From Prochlorococcus sp. AG-436-M02 (GTDB taxonomy: Bacteria; Cyanobacteriota; Cyanobacteriia; PCC-6307; Cyanobiaceae), in contig QCPL01000005.1 in the NCBI GenBank assembly GCA_003212515.1, positions 25,943 through 89,942 on the forward strand: a stretch of 64,000 bases of DNA, written 5' to 3'. The notes under the pieces were generated by a model, which did not search any database, was not told the DNA's origin, and saw only the letters and a program-made list of their open reading frames with translations. Made by a program: the position numbers and the translations under genes. Shown here in pieces: positions 21,775 to 32,230 of this stretch; position 1 is the stretch's first letter, and every line of letters begins with the position of its first letter.

Positions 21775-24198
21775 ATGAGTTCCCAAGATAAAGAACTTCA
21801 ATTAACTAATAATGCTAATGCTTTGGAAGAAACACTTTATTTGTTGGAGTGGGCTAAGGTGTGCGAACACCTTTCAACGTTTGCTAGCACTACGCAAGGT
21901 AAGAGAAAATGCATCACTTCATCTATTCCTAATGAGTTAACTCATAGTCGTAGATATCTTGCTGAGACTATAGAAATAGGTGCTATAGATTTAGAAGAGG
22001 AAGGTGGGGTCCGGCTTGCTGGAGTTCATGATATAGAAAAGATTTTGCTTAGGTGTTCTAAAGGAGGTGTTGTATCTGCTCCTGAACTCTTAGAAGTCAT
22101 ATCTACATTGAGATCTGCCCGCAGGTTGCGTAGGCAGCTTGAGGATTCAGAAAAGAGACCAACTATCTCAAAACTATTCTCTAATTTGTCAACCTTACCA
22201 GATTTGCAGAAGCTTATTCAATCGGGTATAGAAGAAGGTGGACGTATTGTAGATAGTGCCAGTGATAAATTGGCTAGCTTACGTCGACAATCTCAAGTAT
22301 TACGAATAGAGAGAAAAGATCTCTTAAAAGATCTCATCAGGAGACAGCATTCAGTCTTGCAGGATACTGTTATTGCAGAACGCTATCAGAGACCAGTCGT
22401 GGCTTTGAAAGCTGGTGCAGTCGATCATATGCCAGGAACTGTCCATGATATATCGTCTTCAGGTAATACTGTCTTTATTGAACCTAAGGTGGTTATACCC
22501 TTAGGGAATCAGATCGCTAAACTAGAAGCTTCGATTTATATCGAAGAGCAGAGATTATTAGCATATTGGAGCAGTCAAATTGGCGATAATTTTCTTCCTC
22601 TTCATCATCTTTACAAGATGCTTTTGGAATTAGATTTTGCTTTAGCAAGGGCACGTTATGGTTATTGGCTATCGGGAGTGGCTCCTAAACTCAAAGAAGA
22701 ACCTGAGGCTCCGTTCCTCATTAAAGATTTCCGGCATCCATTACTTGTCTGGCAAGAGCATTATAACCAAGGCTCTAAAGTTATTCCTATTACATTTGAA
22801 GTTTCTTCGACGTTGAAAGTTCTTGCAATTACAGGGCCAAATACAGGTGGAAAAACAGTTGCTATAAAAAGTTTTGGCTTAGCGATTCTCATGTCAAAGT
22901 TTGGGTTGCTATTGCCATGTGCAGGCCAACCATCTTTACCTTGGTGTAATCAAGTCTTGGCAGATATTGGTGATGAACAATCTCTGGAACAAAATCTATC
23001 GACATTTAGTGGACATATTGTTCGAATTACTCGGATTTTAGATTCAATCTCTAAGTTCCCTGGACCATCAATCGTTTTACTTGATGAATTAGGTGCTGGG
23101 ACTGATCCTACGGAAGGGACTGCTTTAGCTACTGCGTTGTTAATGTCATTAGCCGATAGAGCTCGCTTGACTATCGCTACTACACATTTTGGTGAACTTA
23201 AGGCTCTGAAATATAGTGATTCTCGTTTTGAAAATGCCTCTGTTGGTTTTGATAGTGAAACGATAAAACCTACTTATCATTTGCAATGGGGCATCCCTGG
23301 AAGAAGTAATGCATTGGCAATTGCTCGAAGACTTGGACTTGATGATGTAGTGATGGATAAAGCACAGCAATTTATGCAAAGGAATGGTATAGATAATGTG
23401 AACAATGTTATCGAGGGTCTTGAGGCGCAAAGACTAAGGCAACAAGAAGCAGCAGAAGAGGCTGCTTCTTTATTAGTTCGGACTGAATTACTTCATGAGG
23501 AGTTAATTAGTCGATGGGAGACGCAATGTCGTCAATCAGAGAATTTCCAAGAAAGAGGTCGAAAGAAATTAGAGAGTTCTATTCGACGTGGTCAATTGGA
23601 GGTGAGAGACTTAATTCGTCGATTGCGTGATGATTCGGCTGATGGGGAAATAGCTAGAAGAACCGGAAAAAGATTAAAGCAAATGGAAAATACCTTTCGT
23701 TCAGAAAGATCTATTAGCAATCATCAAAACTGGCAACCTAAAAAAGGTGATCGAGTTAGGGTCAGTGCTATAGGTAAAACTGGTGAAGTTATAGCAGTTG
23801 CTGCAGATGGCTCACAATTAACAATTATGTGTGGTGTTTTTAGAAGTACGGTTGAGTTGAATGAAGTGGAAAGTCTTGACGGACAAAAACCTAGTTTCAA
23901 CGCTCAGGACTCAGTGGTAACAATCAAATCAAAAGCTTCTTTGAGTGTTCATTCTAATTTCCGGACTAAAAAGAACACAATTGATGTTAGAGGTTTAAGA
24001 GTCCATGAAGCTGAGGCTGAGGTTGAAGAGAAAATGCGTAATACATCAGGACCAGTTTGGGTTATACACGGTATAGGGACAGGTAGACTGAAGAGAGGAT
24101 TGCTTGAGTGGTTACAAAAACTTGAGTATGTGGACAAAGTTACTATTGCCGATCAATCAGATGGAGGAGCAGGTTGTAGTGTTATTTGGTTGAAGTAA
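21775..24198 (+). CDS. mutS2: Endonuclease MutS2 with C-terminal Smr domain
   Basis: AITGPNTGGKTVAIKSFGL, LLDELGAGTDPTEG, Smr VIHGIGTGRLK. Confidence 0.96.
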   Translation: MSSQDKELQLTNNANALEETLYLLEWAKVCEHLSTFASTTQGKRKCITSSIPNELTHSRRYLAETIEIGAIDLEEEGGVRLAGVHDIEKILLRCSKGGVVSAPELLEVISTLRSARRLRRQLEDSEKRPTISKLFSNLSTLPDLQKLIQSGIEEGGRIVDSASDKLASLRRQSQVLRIERKDLLKDLIRRQHSVLQDTVIAERYQRPVVALKAGAVDHMPGTVHDISSSGNTVFIEPKVVIPLGNQIAKLEASIYIEEQRLLAYWSSQIGDNFLPLHHLYKMLLELDFALARARYGYWLSGVAPKLKEEPEAPFLIKDFRHPLLVWQEHYNQGSKVIPITFEVSSTLKVLAITGPNTGGKTVAIKSFGLAILMSKFGLLLPCAGQPSLPWCNQVLADIGDEQSLEQNLSTFSGHIVRITRILDSISKFPGPSIVLLDELGAGTDPTEGTALATALLMSLADRARLTIATTHFGELKALKYSDSRFENASVGFDSETIKPTYHLQWGIPGRSNALAIARRLGLDDVVMDKAQQFMQRNGIDNVNNVIEGLEAQRLRQQEAAEEAASLLVRTELLHEELISRWETQCRQSENFQERGRKKLESSIRRGQLEVRDLIRRLRDDSADGEIARRTGKRLKQMENTFRSERSISNHQNWQPKKGDRVRVSAIGKTGEVIAVAADGSQLTIMCGVFRSTVELNEVESLDGQKPSFNAQDSVVTIKSKASLSVHSNFRTKKNTIDVRGLRVHEAEAEVEEKMRNTSGPVWVIHGIGTGRLKRGLLEWLQKLEYVDKVTIADQSDGGAGCSVIWLK

Positions 24199-24511
24199 TT
24201 GATTCCTTAATTAGCTAATATTTTTTGACGTTATCTAGAACCTTTATTAGATTTTTTACTTGGATTGATTCTTGCTAATGCATAGGTTTTTTTAATGACG
24301 TATTTTCTGATGTTAATATTTTCTTTTTGAATAACGGAAGATAGGAAATTTATTTCTCAGCATTTCTCTCTAAAATGGGGCCAATTTTTTAAGTAGTATT
24401 TGAGCTTGATATTAATTACTAGGTTTTCTCTTTATAATTTTGTCTTATGTGGTAATTAGGTGAGCCTATATCGGCTCTTATCCTTTAAACCAACTGCAGC
24501 AAAAGCTAAAA

Positions 24512-25501
24512 ATGCAATTTATTGATCAAGCTATTATAAAAGTTAGAGCTGGAAGAGGCGGTGATGGGATAGTAGCTTTTCGCAGAGAGAAGTATGTTCC
24601 CGCTGGTGGGCCTTCTGGAGGTGATGGTGGTAATGGTGGGAAGGTAATTTTTCAAGCTGATTCAAATCTCCAGACCTTGCTTGATTTTAAATTTAAGCAA
24701 TTAATTGTTGCGGAAGATGGCCGGAGAGGAGGGCCGAATAAATGCAGTGGAGCTTCTGGTACTGATCTTGTGTTAAAAGTTCCATGTGGTACAGAAGTTA
24801 AAGATGCACATTCAGGAATAATCTTTGGGGATTTAAAAATTAATGGAGAAAAACTAATTGTTGCATTTGGCGGTATTGGAGGATTGGGTAATGCGCATTA
24901 TTTAAGTAATAGAAACCGTGCACCTGAGAAGTTCACAGAAGGAAAGGATGGTGAAGAATGGCTATTAAATTTGGAATTGAAATTATTGGCAGAAGTAGGA
25001 ATTATTGGTTTACCTAATGCAGGCAAAAGTACATTGATATCAGTTCTTTCCTCTGCGAAACCCAAAATTGCTGATTATCCTTTTACGACACTAATACCTA
25101 ATCTTGGTGTGGTACGAAAGCCCAGTGGAGATGGCACCGTATTTGCTGATATTCCTGGCTTAATAGCAGGTGCAGCGCAAGGAGTTGGTTTAGGGCATGA
25201 GTTTTTAAGACATATTGAAAGAACCAAATTGTTAATTCATATTGTTGATGCTTCTTCTTTAGACCCTGTAAGAGATATTCAAGTTGTTGAAAAGGAACTT
25301 CTCGCTTATCAACACGGTCTTATCGATCGACCTAGAATTTTAGTTTTGAATAAGAAAGAGCTTTTAAATCAAAAAGCTTTGAGCAAGTTAAATGAAAATT
25401 TCAAGAGAGAAATAGGCATTGATGTGTTATTTATTTCAGCCGCAATGAATGAAGGCCTTGAACTTCTTCTGCAAAAAATCTGGCAAAAACTAGAGACTTA
25501 A
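24512..25501 (+). CDS. obg: GTPase Obg/CgtA
   Basis: [50 protein letters not shown]. Confidence 0.97.
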   Translation: MQFIDQAIIKVRAGRGGDGIVAFRREKYVPAGGPSGGDGGNGGKVIFQADSNLQTLLDFKFKQLIVAEDGRRGGPNKCSGASGTDLVLKVPCGTEVKDAHSGIIFGDLKINGEKLIVAFGGIGGLGNAHYLSNRNRAPEKFTEGKDGEEWLLNLELKLLAEVGIIGLPNAGKSTLISVLSSAKPKIADYPFTTLIPNLGVVRKPSGDGTVFADIPGLIAGAAQGVGLGHEFLRHIERTKLLIHIVDASSLDPVRDIQVVEKELLAYQHGLIDRPRILVLNKKELLNQKALSKLNENFKREIGIDVLFISAAMNEGLELLLQKIWQKLET

Positions 25502-25584
25502 TATTCTTTCCATATTTTGGGGCAGATTAAAGGTTGTCGAGAGTCAAAGAATTAGTCATAAATAAGTATAAGGCTATCATTCTT

Positions 25585-25767
25585 ATGACTTTTTACACAT
25601 GCTTTGATGATGAAGGAGGTGTCATCGCACGATGTCAGACTTCTCAAGATATTGAGGTTTTGAGGCGAATGGGAAGACCTATAAAAAGAATAAAGGAAAT
25701 GAGAAATGAAGAATCTGTTGTTTGTTCACTTACTGGAAGTCCATCAGATTTTAATATGGATTATTAA
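25585..25767 (+). CDS. Conserved cyanobacterial small hypothetical protein
   Basis: MTFYTCFDDEGGVIARCQTSQDIEVLRRMGRPIKRIKEM...; start at internal Met of ORF 25534..25767. Confidence 0.7.
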   Translation: MTFYTCFDDEGGVIARCQTSQDIEVLRRMGRPIKRIKEMRNEESVVCSLTGSPSDFNMDY

Positions 25768-25792
25768 ATTTAATTTTGAGTAAATTTGCATT

Positions 25793-25822
25793 AAAAAAAG
25801 TGGGCGATTGCCCACTTTTTTT
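25793..25822. terminator. Bidirectional hairpin terminator
   Basis: AAAAAAAGTGGGC-GATT-GCCCACTTTTTTT, perfect 13 bp stem between convergent genes; touches the CP12 stop codon. Confidence 0.88.
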
Positions 25823-26039
25823 AATCATCGTATACAAGGCATTCCGGTTCATCTGGATTGGCATCGCAGAATAATTCCAAAGCATTGGGATCGTGCTTAT
25901 CTTCTGGATGATGCTCTTTATACTCCTCAAGGGAGTGAAGCTCTTCTTCAAGATGCCTCGCTTTGGCAGCATTACCTTCTGCTTTGGCAGAAAGAATCTC
26001 GCTTTGATCTTTTTGAATGTGTTCGTCGATTGAGTTCAT
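25821..26039 (-). CDS. cp12: CP12 Calvin-cycle regulatory protein
   Basis: C-terminal ALELFCDANPDEPECLVYDD Cys-pair motif typical of CP12. Confidence 0.88.
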   Translation of the reverse strand: MNSIDEHIQKDQSEILSAKAEGNAAKARHLEEELHSLEEYKEHHPEDKHDPNALELFCDANPDEPECLVYDD

Positions 26040-26233
26040 TGGGTTTGTTGCTTTAAGCCTTAGCTTTCAACTTTCTTACATTAAATAGATTATTCAATTA
26101 TGCCACTAAAAGTTGGGTTGGTTTACAACACCTTTTCTTCTAACAAGTAGCTATAAATACAATCTAGAATCTAAATGTCTGGCTTTGATGATTAATTAAA
26201 ATTTTTCTAGATCCTGTTAGTCTTTTCCTATAG

Positions 26234-26875
26234 TCAAGATTCAGCTGGCTGATCTTTGTTTCTGAGATATTCAAAAATACTTTTATCTCCTATATCAGAG
26301 GCTGCATCCATACCAAATTTTCGTATTGAAAGAATTAATAAAAGTAGTGCTGACAGATATAGGAAAATCATTTCTATATCCTGACTGAATACTCCAACTA
26401 AGTGACTGCCAAGACTAATTGGTAAAAATAAGGTCAGCCCAATAGCTTCGGGACGTTGGAAACAGAAAAATTCTTTAAATCCTAAGCCAGCCATTGCTGC
26501 AAAGTAAGGTCCAACAAGTAAAGTCAACATAGGTCTAGATACAAGATCAGAAATTAATTCTTGCGAATTGCCTTTTAAAATTAGAATAGTAATTCCTAAG
26601 GAGCCTATAGCCCAGAAGATTTGAAGGGTGCGGTGAAGAAATTGAGCATATATATGTATCCATTTCAGGGCAAGCCCTAAAGATATGCACATTGGTATAA
26701 ACCAAATCCATGCATCAGAAGCTCCAAATAATAACCAATGACTTAGACCAGAAGTAAATGAGATTCCACAAACTAATAGAGCTAACCTATAATTCCTTAC
26801 CTCTAATTCATCACTTCGTGTAATTTCGTATTTTCCATAAACCCCTTCGAACTCTAGCTCAGCTGTATTTTCCAT
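26234..26875 (-). CDS. Conserved integral membrane protein (DUF2301-like)
   Basis: Polytopic; FEGVYGKYEITRSDELEVRNYRLALLV... Confidence 0.75.
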   Translation of the reverse strand: MENTAELEFEGVYGKYEITRSDELEVRNYRLALLVCGISFTSGLSHWLLFGASDAWIWFIPMCISLGLALKWIHIYAQFLHRTLQIFWAIGSLGITILILKGNSQELISDLVSRPMLTLLVGPYFAAMAGLGFKEFFCFQRPEAIGLTLFLPISLGSHLVGVFSQDIEMIFLYLSALLLLILSIRKFGMDAASDIGDKSIFEYLRNKDQPAES

Positions 26876-26899
26876 GAATTTAGAATAAACTTTGTGGCT

Positions 26900-27877
26900 T
26901 CAATAGTTATTAACTATTTCATTCACATTAGGCCCTTTTGGAATAATATTGCTTGGATTTAGAGGAAATAAAGCTCCAAAGTAGTCATTTCTCCAATTTG
27001 TAGCATTACAAGTTTCTGAAACTTTTGGAATATTGAAAAATTTCTTTCGCCAATTCAAAAGTGCTGGGAAAGATGATAAAGATTCCTGAGTACATCCAAA
27101 TAAAGGAGAGTAGACAGATTCCCATCGAATAATGGTCGGGAATAATCTTATATCTGCTAGCGTTAGTTTCTCCCCACAGAGCCAAGGCCCTTTAAGAGAA
27201 AGACTTTTTTCTACTACATTTAATGAATGAAATAGTTCTGTGCTGGCTTGATTGTAAGCTGACTGGTTTCTAGAAAAACCACATTTATAGACCCCATTGT
27301 TGATTGATTCTTGGATTAATTCTTGCCAGTTATCTATATCTTTTTTGAGTTCTTTAGGGTAAAAATTAGGAACTTGTTTTTGAGCGGGCCATTCATTCAA
27401 AATCTCTACTAATTGGGCACTTTCATTCCCCAATAATTTAGGTTTGATTTTGCTGGTTTGTTTTGGATCAAATAAAGCTGGGACAGTAGCCCTATGCGTC
27501 GGAGGCGAATTACAGAATTTATAAATTTCTAGAAGCGATTCACAGCCCTTCCAGCTTGGATAAATTTTCCATAGGCCCTCTTGAGGCTCAGGTTGGGCGA
27601 TTAAGAGATTTAAAGAACTCCTTAAATCTCTTAATTCATACATTAGCCATGTCCTATGAGCCCATGGACAGCTTCTTCCGATCACTAGTAATGGGAATTT
27701 ATCTGGCGATCGATTTAAGAGATCTGTTGCATTTGGAAGAACGGCATTCTTTGCTTGACTAGGTTTGCGGCAAAATCTTCCTGATTTGTCTGCAGGGGCA
27801 AGGCCATTCATTAATTGATTCCATTGCCATTTCCAACCCATTCGGGCTGATGAAACAATTGCGGGAGGTATTGACAT
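26900..27877 (-). CDS. Glutathione S-transferase family protein (YqjG/ECM4-like)
   Basis: GRSCPWAHRTWLMYELR, LCGEKLTLADIRLFPTIIRWE; start trimmed to MSIPPAIVSS. Confidence 0.85.
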   Translation of the reverse strand: MSIPPAIVSSARMGWKWQWNQLMNGLAPADKSGRFCRKPSQAKNAVLPNATDLLNRSPDKFPLLVIGRSCPWAHRTWLMYELRDLRSSLNLLIAQPEPQEGLWKIYPSWKGCESLLEIYKFCNSPPTHRATVPALFDPKQTSKIKPKLLGNESAQLVEILNEWPAQKQVPNFYPKELKKDIDNWQELIQESINNGVYKCGFSRNQSAYNQASTELFHSLNVVEKSLSLKGPWLCGEKLTLADIRLFPTIIRWESVYSPLFGCTQESLSSFPALLNWRKKFFNIPKVSETCNATNWRNDYFGALFPLNPSNIIPKGPNVNEIVNNY

Positions 27878-27927
27878 GAAAATTATTTTGTCGATATTTT
27901 CGTAAATAGGACACAACTTAATATTGT

Positions 27928-28851
27928 TTGATGTCAAATTTTCAGGTGCTTTTGGTTGCAGGCACCCATGGAAATGAAATAAACGCCCCTTGGGTTTTTG
28001 ATCAGTGGGAACAAAATCCTGATCTCCTTGATAGACACGGTTTGCAGGTTATTCCAGTCATAGGAAATCCTATTGCACTTGAAAAGTGTCAAAGGTATCT
28101 ACAAAGAGATCTAAATAGAAGCTTCACTCCAGAGTTCCTTAATTCTTCAAAGTTTACTGATTTGGAAATTTCTCGAGCAAAGTATTTGTTTGAGCTTTTT
28201 GGGCCTAAAGGTAAAAGTTCTTCTCAAATTGTGATTGATTTTCATAGCACCACTTCCTGCATGGGAACTAGTCTTGTGATTTATGGAAGACGTCCTGCTG
28301 ATCTGGCATTAGCCTCTTTAATTCAGAATCGTATTGGTTTACCAGTATATTTGTATGAAGGTGACTCATCACAAAAAGGATTTTTAGTTGAAGCTTGGCC
28401 TTGTGGATTTGTGGTAGAAATAGGACCTGTCCCTCAGGGAACTCTCAATAGCAGAATTATTAAGCAAACCTTCCTAACATTAAAGATTTGCTTAGAAGAA
28501 ATATCTAAATCTATTACCGGTAAGAGCTGTTTCCCTGAAAATTTAATAGTGCATAGACATTTGAAGAGCATTGATTTTCCAAGAGATTTTTCTGGAAAAC
28601 CCATTGCATTTATCCATGGAGATCTTGAAGGTAGAGATTGGAAAACAATTACTCAAGAATCTCCATTATTTGAGGATTTAAAAGGAGAGATTGTGCGACT
28701 CTCTGATTATTCTTGTCAAGATGAAGTGGTTCCAGTTTTTGTTAATGAGGCTGCATACACTGAAAAAAATATTGCTATGAGTCTTACTAAAAGGGAGGTT
28801 TGGACTTTTGATGAAAATTGGAAAGATGCTTTTTATGAATTGATAAGTTGA
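27928..28851 (+). CDS. Aspartoacylase / succinylglutamate desuccinylase family
   Basis: VAGTHGNEINAPW, RDLNRSF, VIDFHSTTSCMGTSL, VVEIGPVPQG. Confidence 0.88.
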   Translation: MMSNFQVLLVAGTHGNEINAPWVFDQWEQNPDLLDRHGLQVIPVIGNPIALEKCQRYLQRDLNRSFTPEFLNSSKFTDLEISRAKYLFELFGPKGKSSSQIVIDFHSTTSCMGTSLVIYGRRPADLALASLIQNRIGLPVYLYEGDSSQKGFLVEAWPCGFVVEIGPVPQGTLNSRIIKQTFLTLKICLEEISKSITGKSCFPENLIVHRHLKSIDFPRDFSGKPIAFIHGDLEGRDWKTITQESPLFEDLKGEIVRLSDYSCQDEVVPVFVNEAAYTEKNIAMSLTKREVWTFDENWKDAFYELIS

Positions 28852-29161
28852 TAAAAAGTAAATAATTTTACGAAAGTTTTTCTTCAATATTCAATTCAAT
28901 TTGCGTTTATTTTTGCAGTTGGATTTCAAATCAAATATTAGGTTGTAGATCTAAGATAATTGATATTCCAGTAAGTATTTTTAAGAATACCTCCCTTCTA
29001 GTACGAATCAACCACATTGAATTTGAGTGAACATATATATTTTCTTTATAAGAAACAGGTCCCTTTGGCTCGCGAAATTGCAGTTTTTACTATAAACTCC
29101 TCCTGGCGGGGATCTCTCCGTTCTTACATAATGTCCCTTTCGGGATTTAATTCACGTCCTC

Positions 29162-30244
29162 ATGACCACCATTCAGAAGCAACGTTCTTCGTTGCTCGGC
29201 GGTTGGCCGCAGTTCTGTGAGTGGGTCACATCCACTGATAACCGTATTTATGTCGGTTGGTTCGGTGTATTGATGATTCCTTGCCTTCTAGCGGCAGCAA
29301 TCTGCTTTGTAGTTGCTTTTATAGCAGCTCCTCCAGTTGACATTGATGGCATCCGTGAGCCTGTTGCAGGATCTTTCATTTATGGAAACAACATCATTTC
29401 TGGTGCTGTAGTTCCATCTAGTAATGCAATTGGTCTTCACTTTTACCCAATTTGGGAAGCTGCAACTCTTGATGAGTGGCTTTATAACGGCGGTCCTTAC
29501 CAGCTTGTTGTTTTCCACTTCCTCATTGGTATTTGTGGTTGGATGGGCCGTCAGTGGGAGCTTTCATATCGTTTAGGTATGCGTCCTTGGATCTGTGTTG
29601 CTTACTCAGCTCCAGTTTCTGCTGCTTTTGCTGTGTTCCTTGTTTACCCATTTGGTCAGGGATCTTTCTCTGACGGAATGCCTTTAGGTATTTCAGGAAC
29701 ATTTAACTTCATGTTCGTCTTCCAGGCTGAGCACAACATTCTTATGCACCCATTCCATATGGCTGGTGTTGCAGGTATGTTTGGCGGAAGCCTGTTCTCA
29801 GCTATGCATGGTTCTTTGGTGACTTCTTCACTTATCCGTGAAACCACCGAGACTGAGTCTCAGAACTATGGTTATAAGTTTGGGCAAGAGGAAGAAACAT
29901 ACAACATCGTTGCAGCTCATGGCTACTTCGGTCGTTTGATCTTCCAATATGCAAGTTTCAATAACAGTCGCAGTCTTCACTTCTTCTTGGCTATCTTCCC
30001 TGTTGTTTGTGTTTGGTTGACTTCTATGGGTATTTGTACCATGGCATTTAACCTCAACGGATTCAACTTCAACCAGTCTGTGGTTGACGCAAATGGAAAG
30101 GTTGTTCCAACTTGGGGAGATGTACTTAACCGTGCAAACTTAGGTATGGAAGTTATGCATGAGCGTAATGCTCACAACTTCCCTCTTGACTTGGCAGCTG
30201 CTGAATCCACTTCTGTGGCATTAGTTGCTCCTGCAATAGGTTAA
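29162..30244 (+). CDS. psbA: Photosystem II D1 protein
   Basis: [47 protein letters not shown]. Confidence 0.99.
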   Translation: MTTIQKQRSSLLGGWPQFCEWVTSTDNRIYVGWFGVLMIPCLLAAAICFVVAFIAAPPVDIDGIREPVAGSFIYGNNIISGAVVPSSNAIGLHFYPIWEAATLDEWLYNGGPYQLVVFHFLIGICGWMGRQWELSYRLGMRPWICVAYSAPVSAAFAVFLVYPFGQGSFSDGMPLGISGTFNFMFVFQAEHNILMHPFHMAGVAGMFGGSLFSAMHGSLVTSSLIRETTETESQNYGYKFGQEEETYNIVAAHGYFGRLIFQYASFNNSRSLHFFLAIFPVVCVWLTSMGICTMAFNLNGFNFNQSVVDANGKVVPTWGDVLNRANLGMEVMHERNAHNFPLDLAAAESTSVALVAPAIG

Positions 30245-30287
30245 TAATTGGTTTTAAAAGAACCAAAAACTCTATTATTGAGTTTTC

Positions 30288-30320
30288 AACCCCTCTGAAC
30301 TTTCAGAGGGGTTTTTTTTT
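30288..30320 (+). terminator. psbA terminator
   Basis: AACCCCTCTGAA-CT-TTCAGAGGGGTT followed by a T-run. Confidence 0.9.
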
Positions 30321-30404
30321 AGAAAAATTTTTAATTTCTGCTAAATGGGTAATGATTGATTAGGCTTTCACTTAAAGAACACTTCTTAGTATTTTAAAAA
30401 ATTT

Positions 30405-31493
30405 ATGGGGAGTAGTTTTGGGAATTTTTTCAGAGTTACCACATTTGGTGAATCTCATGGGGGTGGAGTTGGTGTTGTTGTTGATGGTTGCCCTCCTCGC
30501 TTGGAATTAGATATTCAGAAAATACAAGATGAGCTTGATAGAAGAAGACCTGGTCAAAGTAAAATAACTACTCCAAGAAAAGAACTAGATCAAGTAGAAA
30601 TTTTAAGTGGAACAGTTGATATGAAAACTCTTGGGACACCAATAGCAATGATGGTTCGGAATAAGGATCAAAGACCTAGTGATTATGGTGGAATGAAAAA
30701 TGTTTTCCGACCTTCCCATGCGGATGGTACATATCAGTTGAAATATGGTATTCAGGCCCAAAGTGGCGGAGGCAGGGCATCTGCAAGAGAAACAATTGGA
30801 CGAGTTGCAGCTGGAGCTATTGCAAAGCAAATACTTAAGAAAGCTTATGGTACTGAAGTTCTCGCTTGGGTAAGGCGTATTCATGATATTGAGGCACAAA
30901 TAGATATCAATAAGGTTTCCCTTGAAGAAATCGAATCAAATATTGTTCGATGTCCAGATCAGAAAAATGCCAATGTGATGATAAAACGAATTGAAGAGAT
31001 AAGCCAAGAAGGCGATTCTTGTGGAGGTGTTATTGAATGCATTGTTCGTGATTCACCAGGAGGTCTTGGGATGCCAGTGTTTGACAAATTAGAAGCTGAT
31101 CTTGCTAAGGCTGTAATGTCATTGCCTGCGACCAAGGGATTTGAAGTTGGATCAGGCTTTGGAGGTACATTCTTGAAAGGAAGTGAACATAATGATGCAT
31201 TCTTGTCTTATGAGTCGAACAGATTACGTACTGCATCGAACAAATCAGGGGGAATTCAAGGTGGTATTAGTAATGGCGAGCCAATAATTCTTAGAGTTGG
31301 ATTTAAGCCAACAGCGACAATTCGGAAGCAGCAGCAAACTATTAATTCAGAGGGCACTCGCACTGTACTAGCGGCAAAAGGTAGACATGATCCATGTGTT
31401 TTACCAAGAGCAGTTCCTATGGTTGAAGCAATGGTTGCAATAGTGTTAGCTGATCATCTTCTAAGAAATAAAGGTCAATGTAGCCTTTGGTAG
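30405..31493 (+). CDS. aroC: Chorismate synthase
   Basis: [40 protein letters not shown]. Confidence 0.98.
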   Translation: MGSSFGNFFRVTTFGESHGGGVGVVVDGCPPRLELDIQKIQDELDRRRPGQSKITTPRKELDQVEILSGTVDMKTLGTPIAMMVRNKDQRPSDYGGMKNVFRPSHADGTYQLKYGIQAQSGGGRASARETIGRVAAGAIAKQILKKAYGTEVLAWVRRIHDIEAQIDINKVSLEEIESNIVRCPDQKNANVMIKRIEEISQEGDSCGGVIECIVRDSPGGLGMPVFDKLEADLAKAVMSLPATKGFEVGSGFGGTFLKGSEHNDAFLSYESNRLRTASNKSGGIQGGISNGEPIILRVGFKPTATIRKQQQTINSEGTRTVLAAKGRHDPCVLPRAVPMVEAMVAIVLADHLLRNKGQCSLW

Positions 31494-31558
31494 CCTTGGC
31501 TTTTATTTAAATATTATTTCCATTACTTATAATTTATTAGAGATAAATAGTCAATTAG

Positions 31559-32230
31559 TTATTCCCGATTGATCCATTTTTCTAGGCTTGGATCTATTTG
31601 AGAATTGTTTATTAAATCTCTCCCAATAACTATCGCTCCGTAACCATTTGAAAGCCATGAGTTGATATCTTTAATTTTAATTCCACCTGCAGCAATAAAA
31701 AAAGGAAGTGGTTGCATTGATTCTTTTATTTGATGTATATAGTTTTTCCCTAGTAATGATGCAGGAAAAATTTTTACTACTCGATGCCCAAAATTAATAG
31801 CTTGTTGAATCTCTGAAGGAGAATAAACACCTGGAACAACTAATTGATTCAAATCGCGAGCTTTTGATTGAAACTCTAAGTCCCAATATGGAGACATAGC
31901 AAAGCTAAATTCAAGTTCAGATATTAATTCTAAGGAGCTTGGTTCAGTTAATGATGCTGCACCAAATGAAATTCCCTGAAATTGACTCTTAAGTTCTTTT
32001 ATAAAAAAAAACCAATTAGAATGTGGAGACCATGCTATTTCTATATTCTTAATACCAGAACTAATAAGTTTATTTATTAAATATATAAGATTATCAAAAT
32101 ATAAGTTTTCAAGATTTCTTTGAGATATCCTTAGTAATACAATTAAGGGTTGAGAAACTAGCGAAGAAATAAGTTCGTCTTGCTTCTCTTCCCAAAGATT
32201 AAATGAACTTGATTTAGATATATTCAGCAA
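31559..32230 (-). CDS. eda: KDPG/KHG aldolase
   Basis: QPLIVLLRI..., FVVPGVYSPSEIQQAINFGHRVVKIFPASLLG, IAAGGIKIKDI. Confidence 0.88.
   Translation of the reverse strand: MLNISKSSSFNLWEEKQDELISSLVSQPLIVLLRISQRNLENLYFDNLIYLINKLISSGIKNIEIAWSPHSNWFFFIKELKSQFQGISFGAASLTEPSSLELISELEFSFAMSPYWDLEFQSKARDLNQLVVPGVYSPSEIQQAINFGHRVVKIFPASLLGKNYIHQIKESMQPLPFFIAAGGIKIKDINSWLSNGYGAIVIGRDLINNSQIDPSLEKWINRE

Noticed and set aside
24472-24487. GAGCC-TATATC-GGCTC hairpin before obg
   Set aside because: Only 5 bp stem; no further support
29017-29220. 67 aa ORF spanning the psbA leader and start
   Set aside because: Overlaps psbA in another frame; likely non-coding leader
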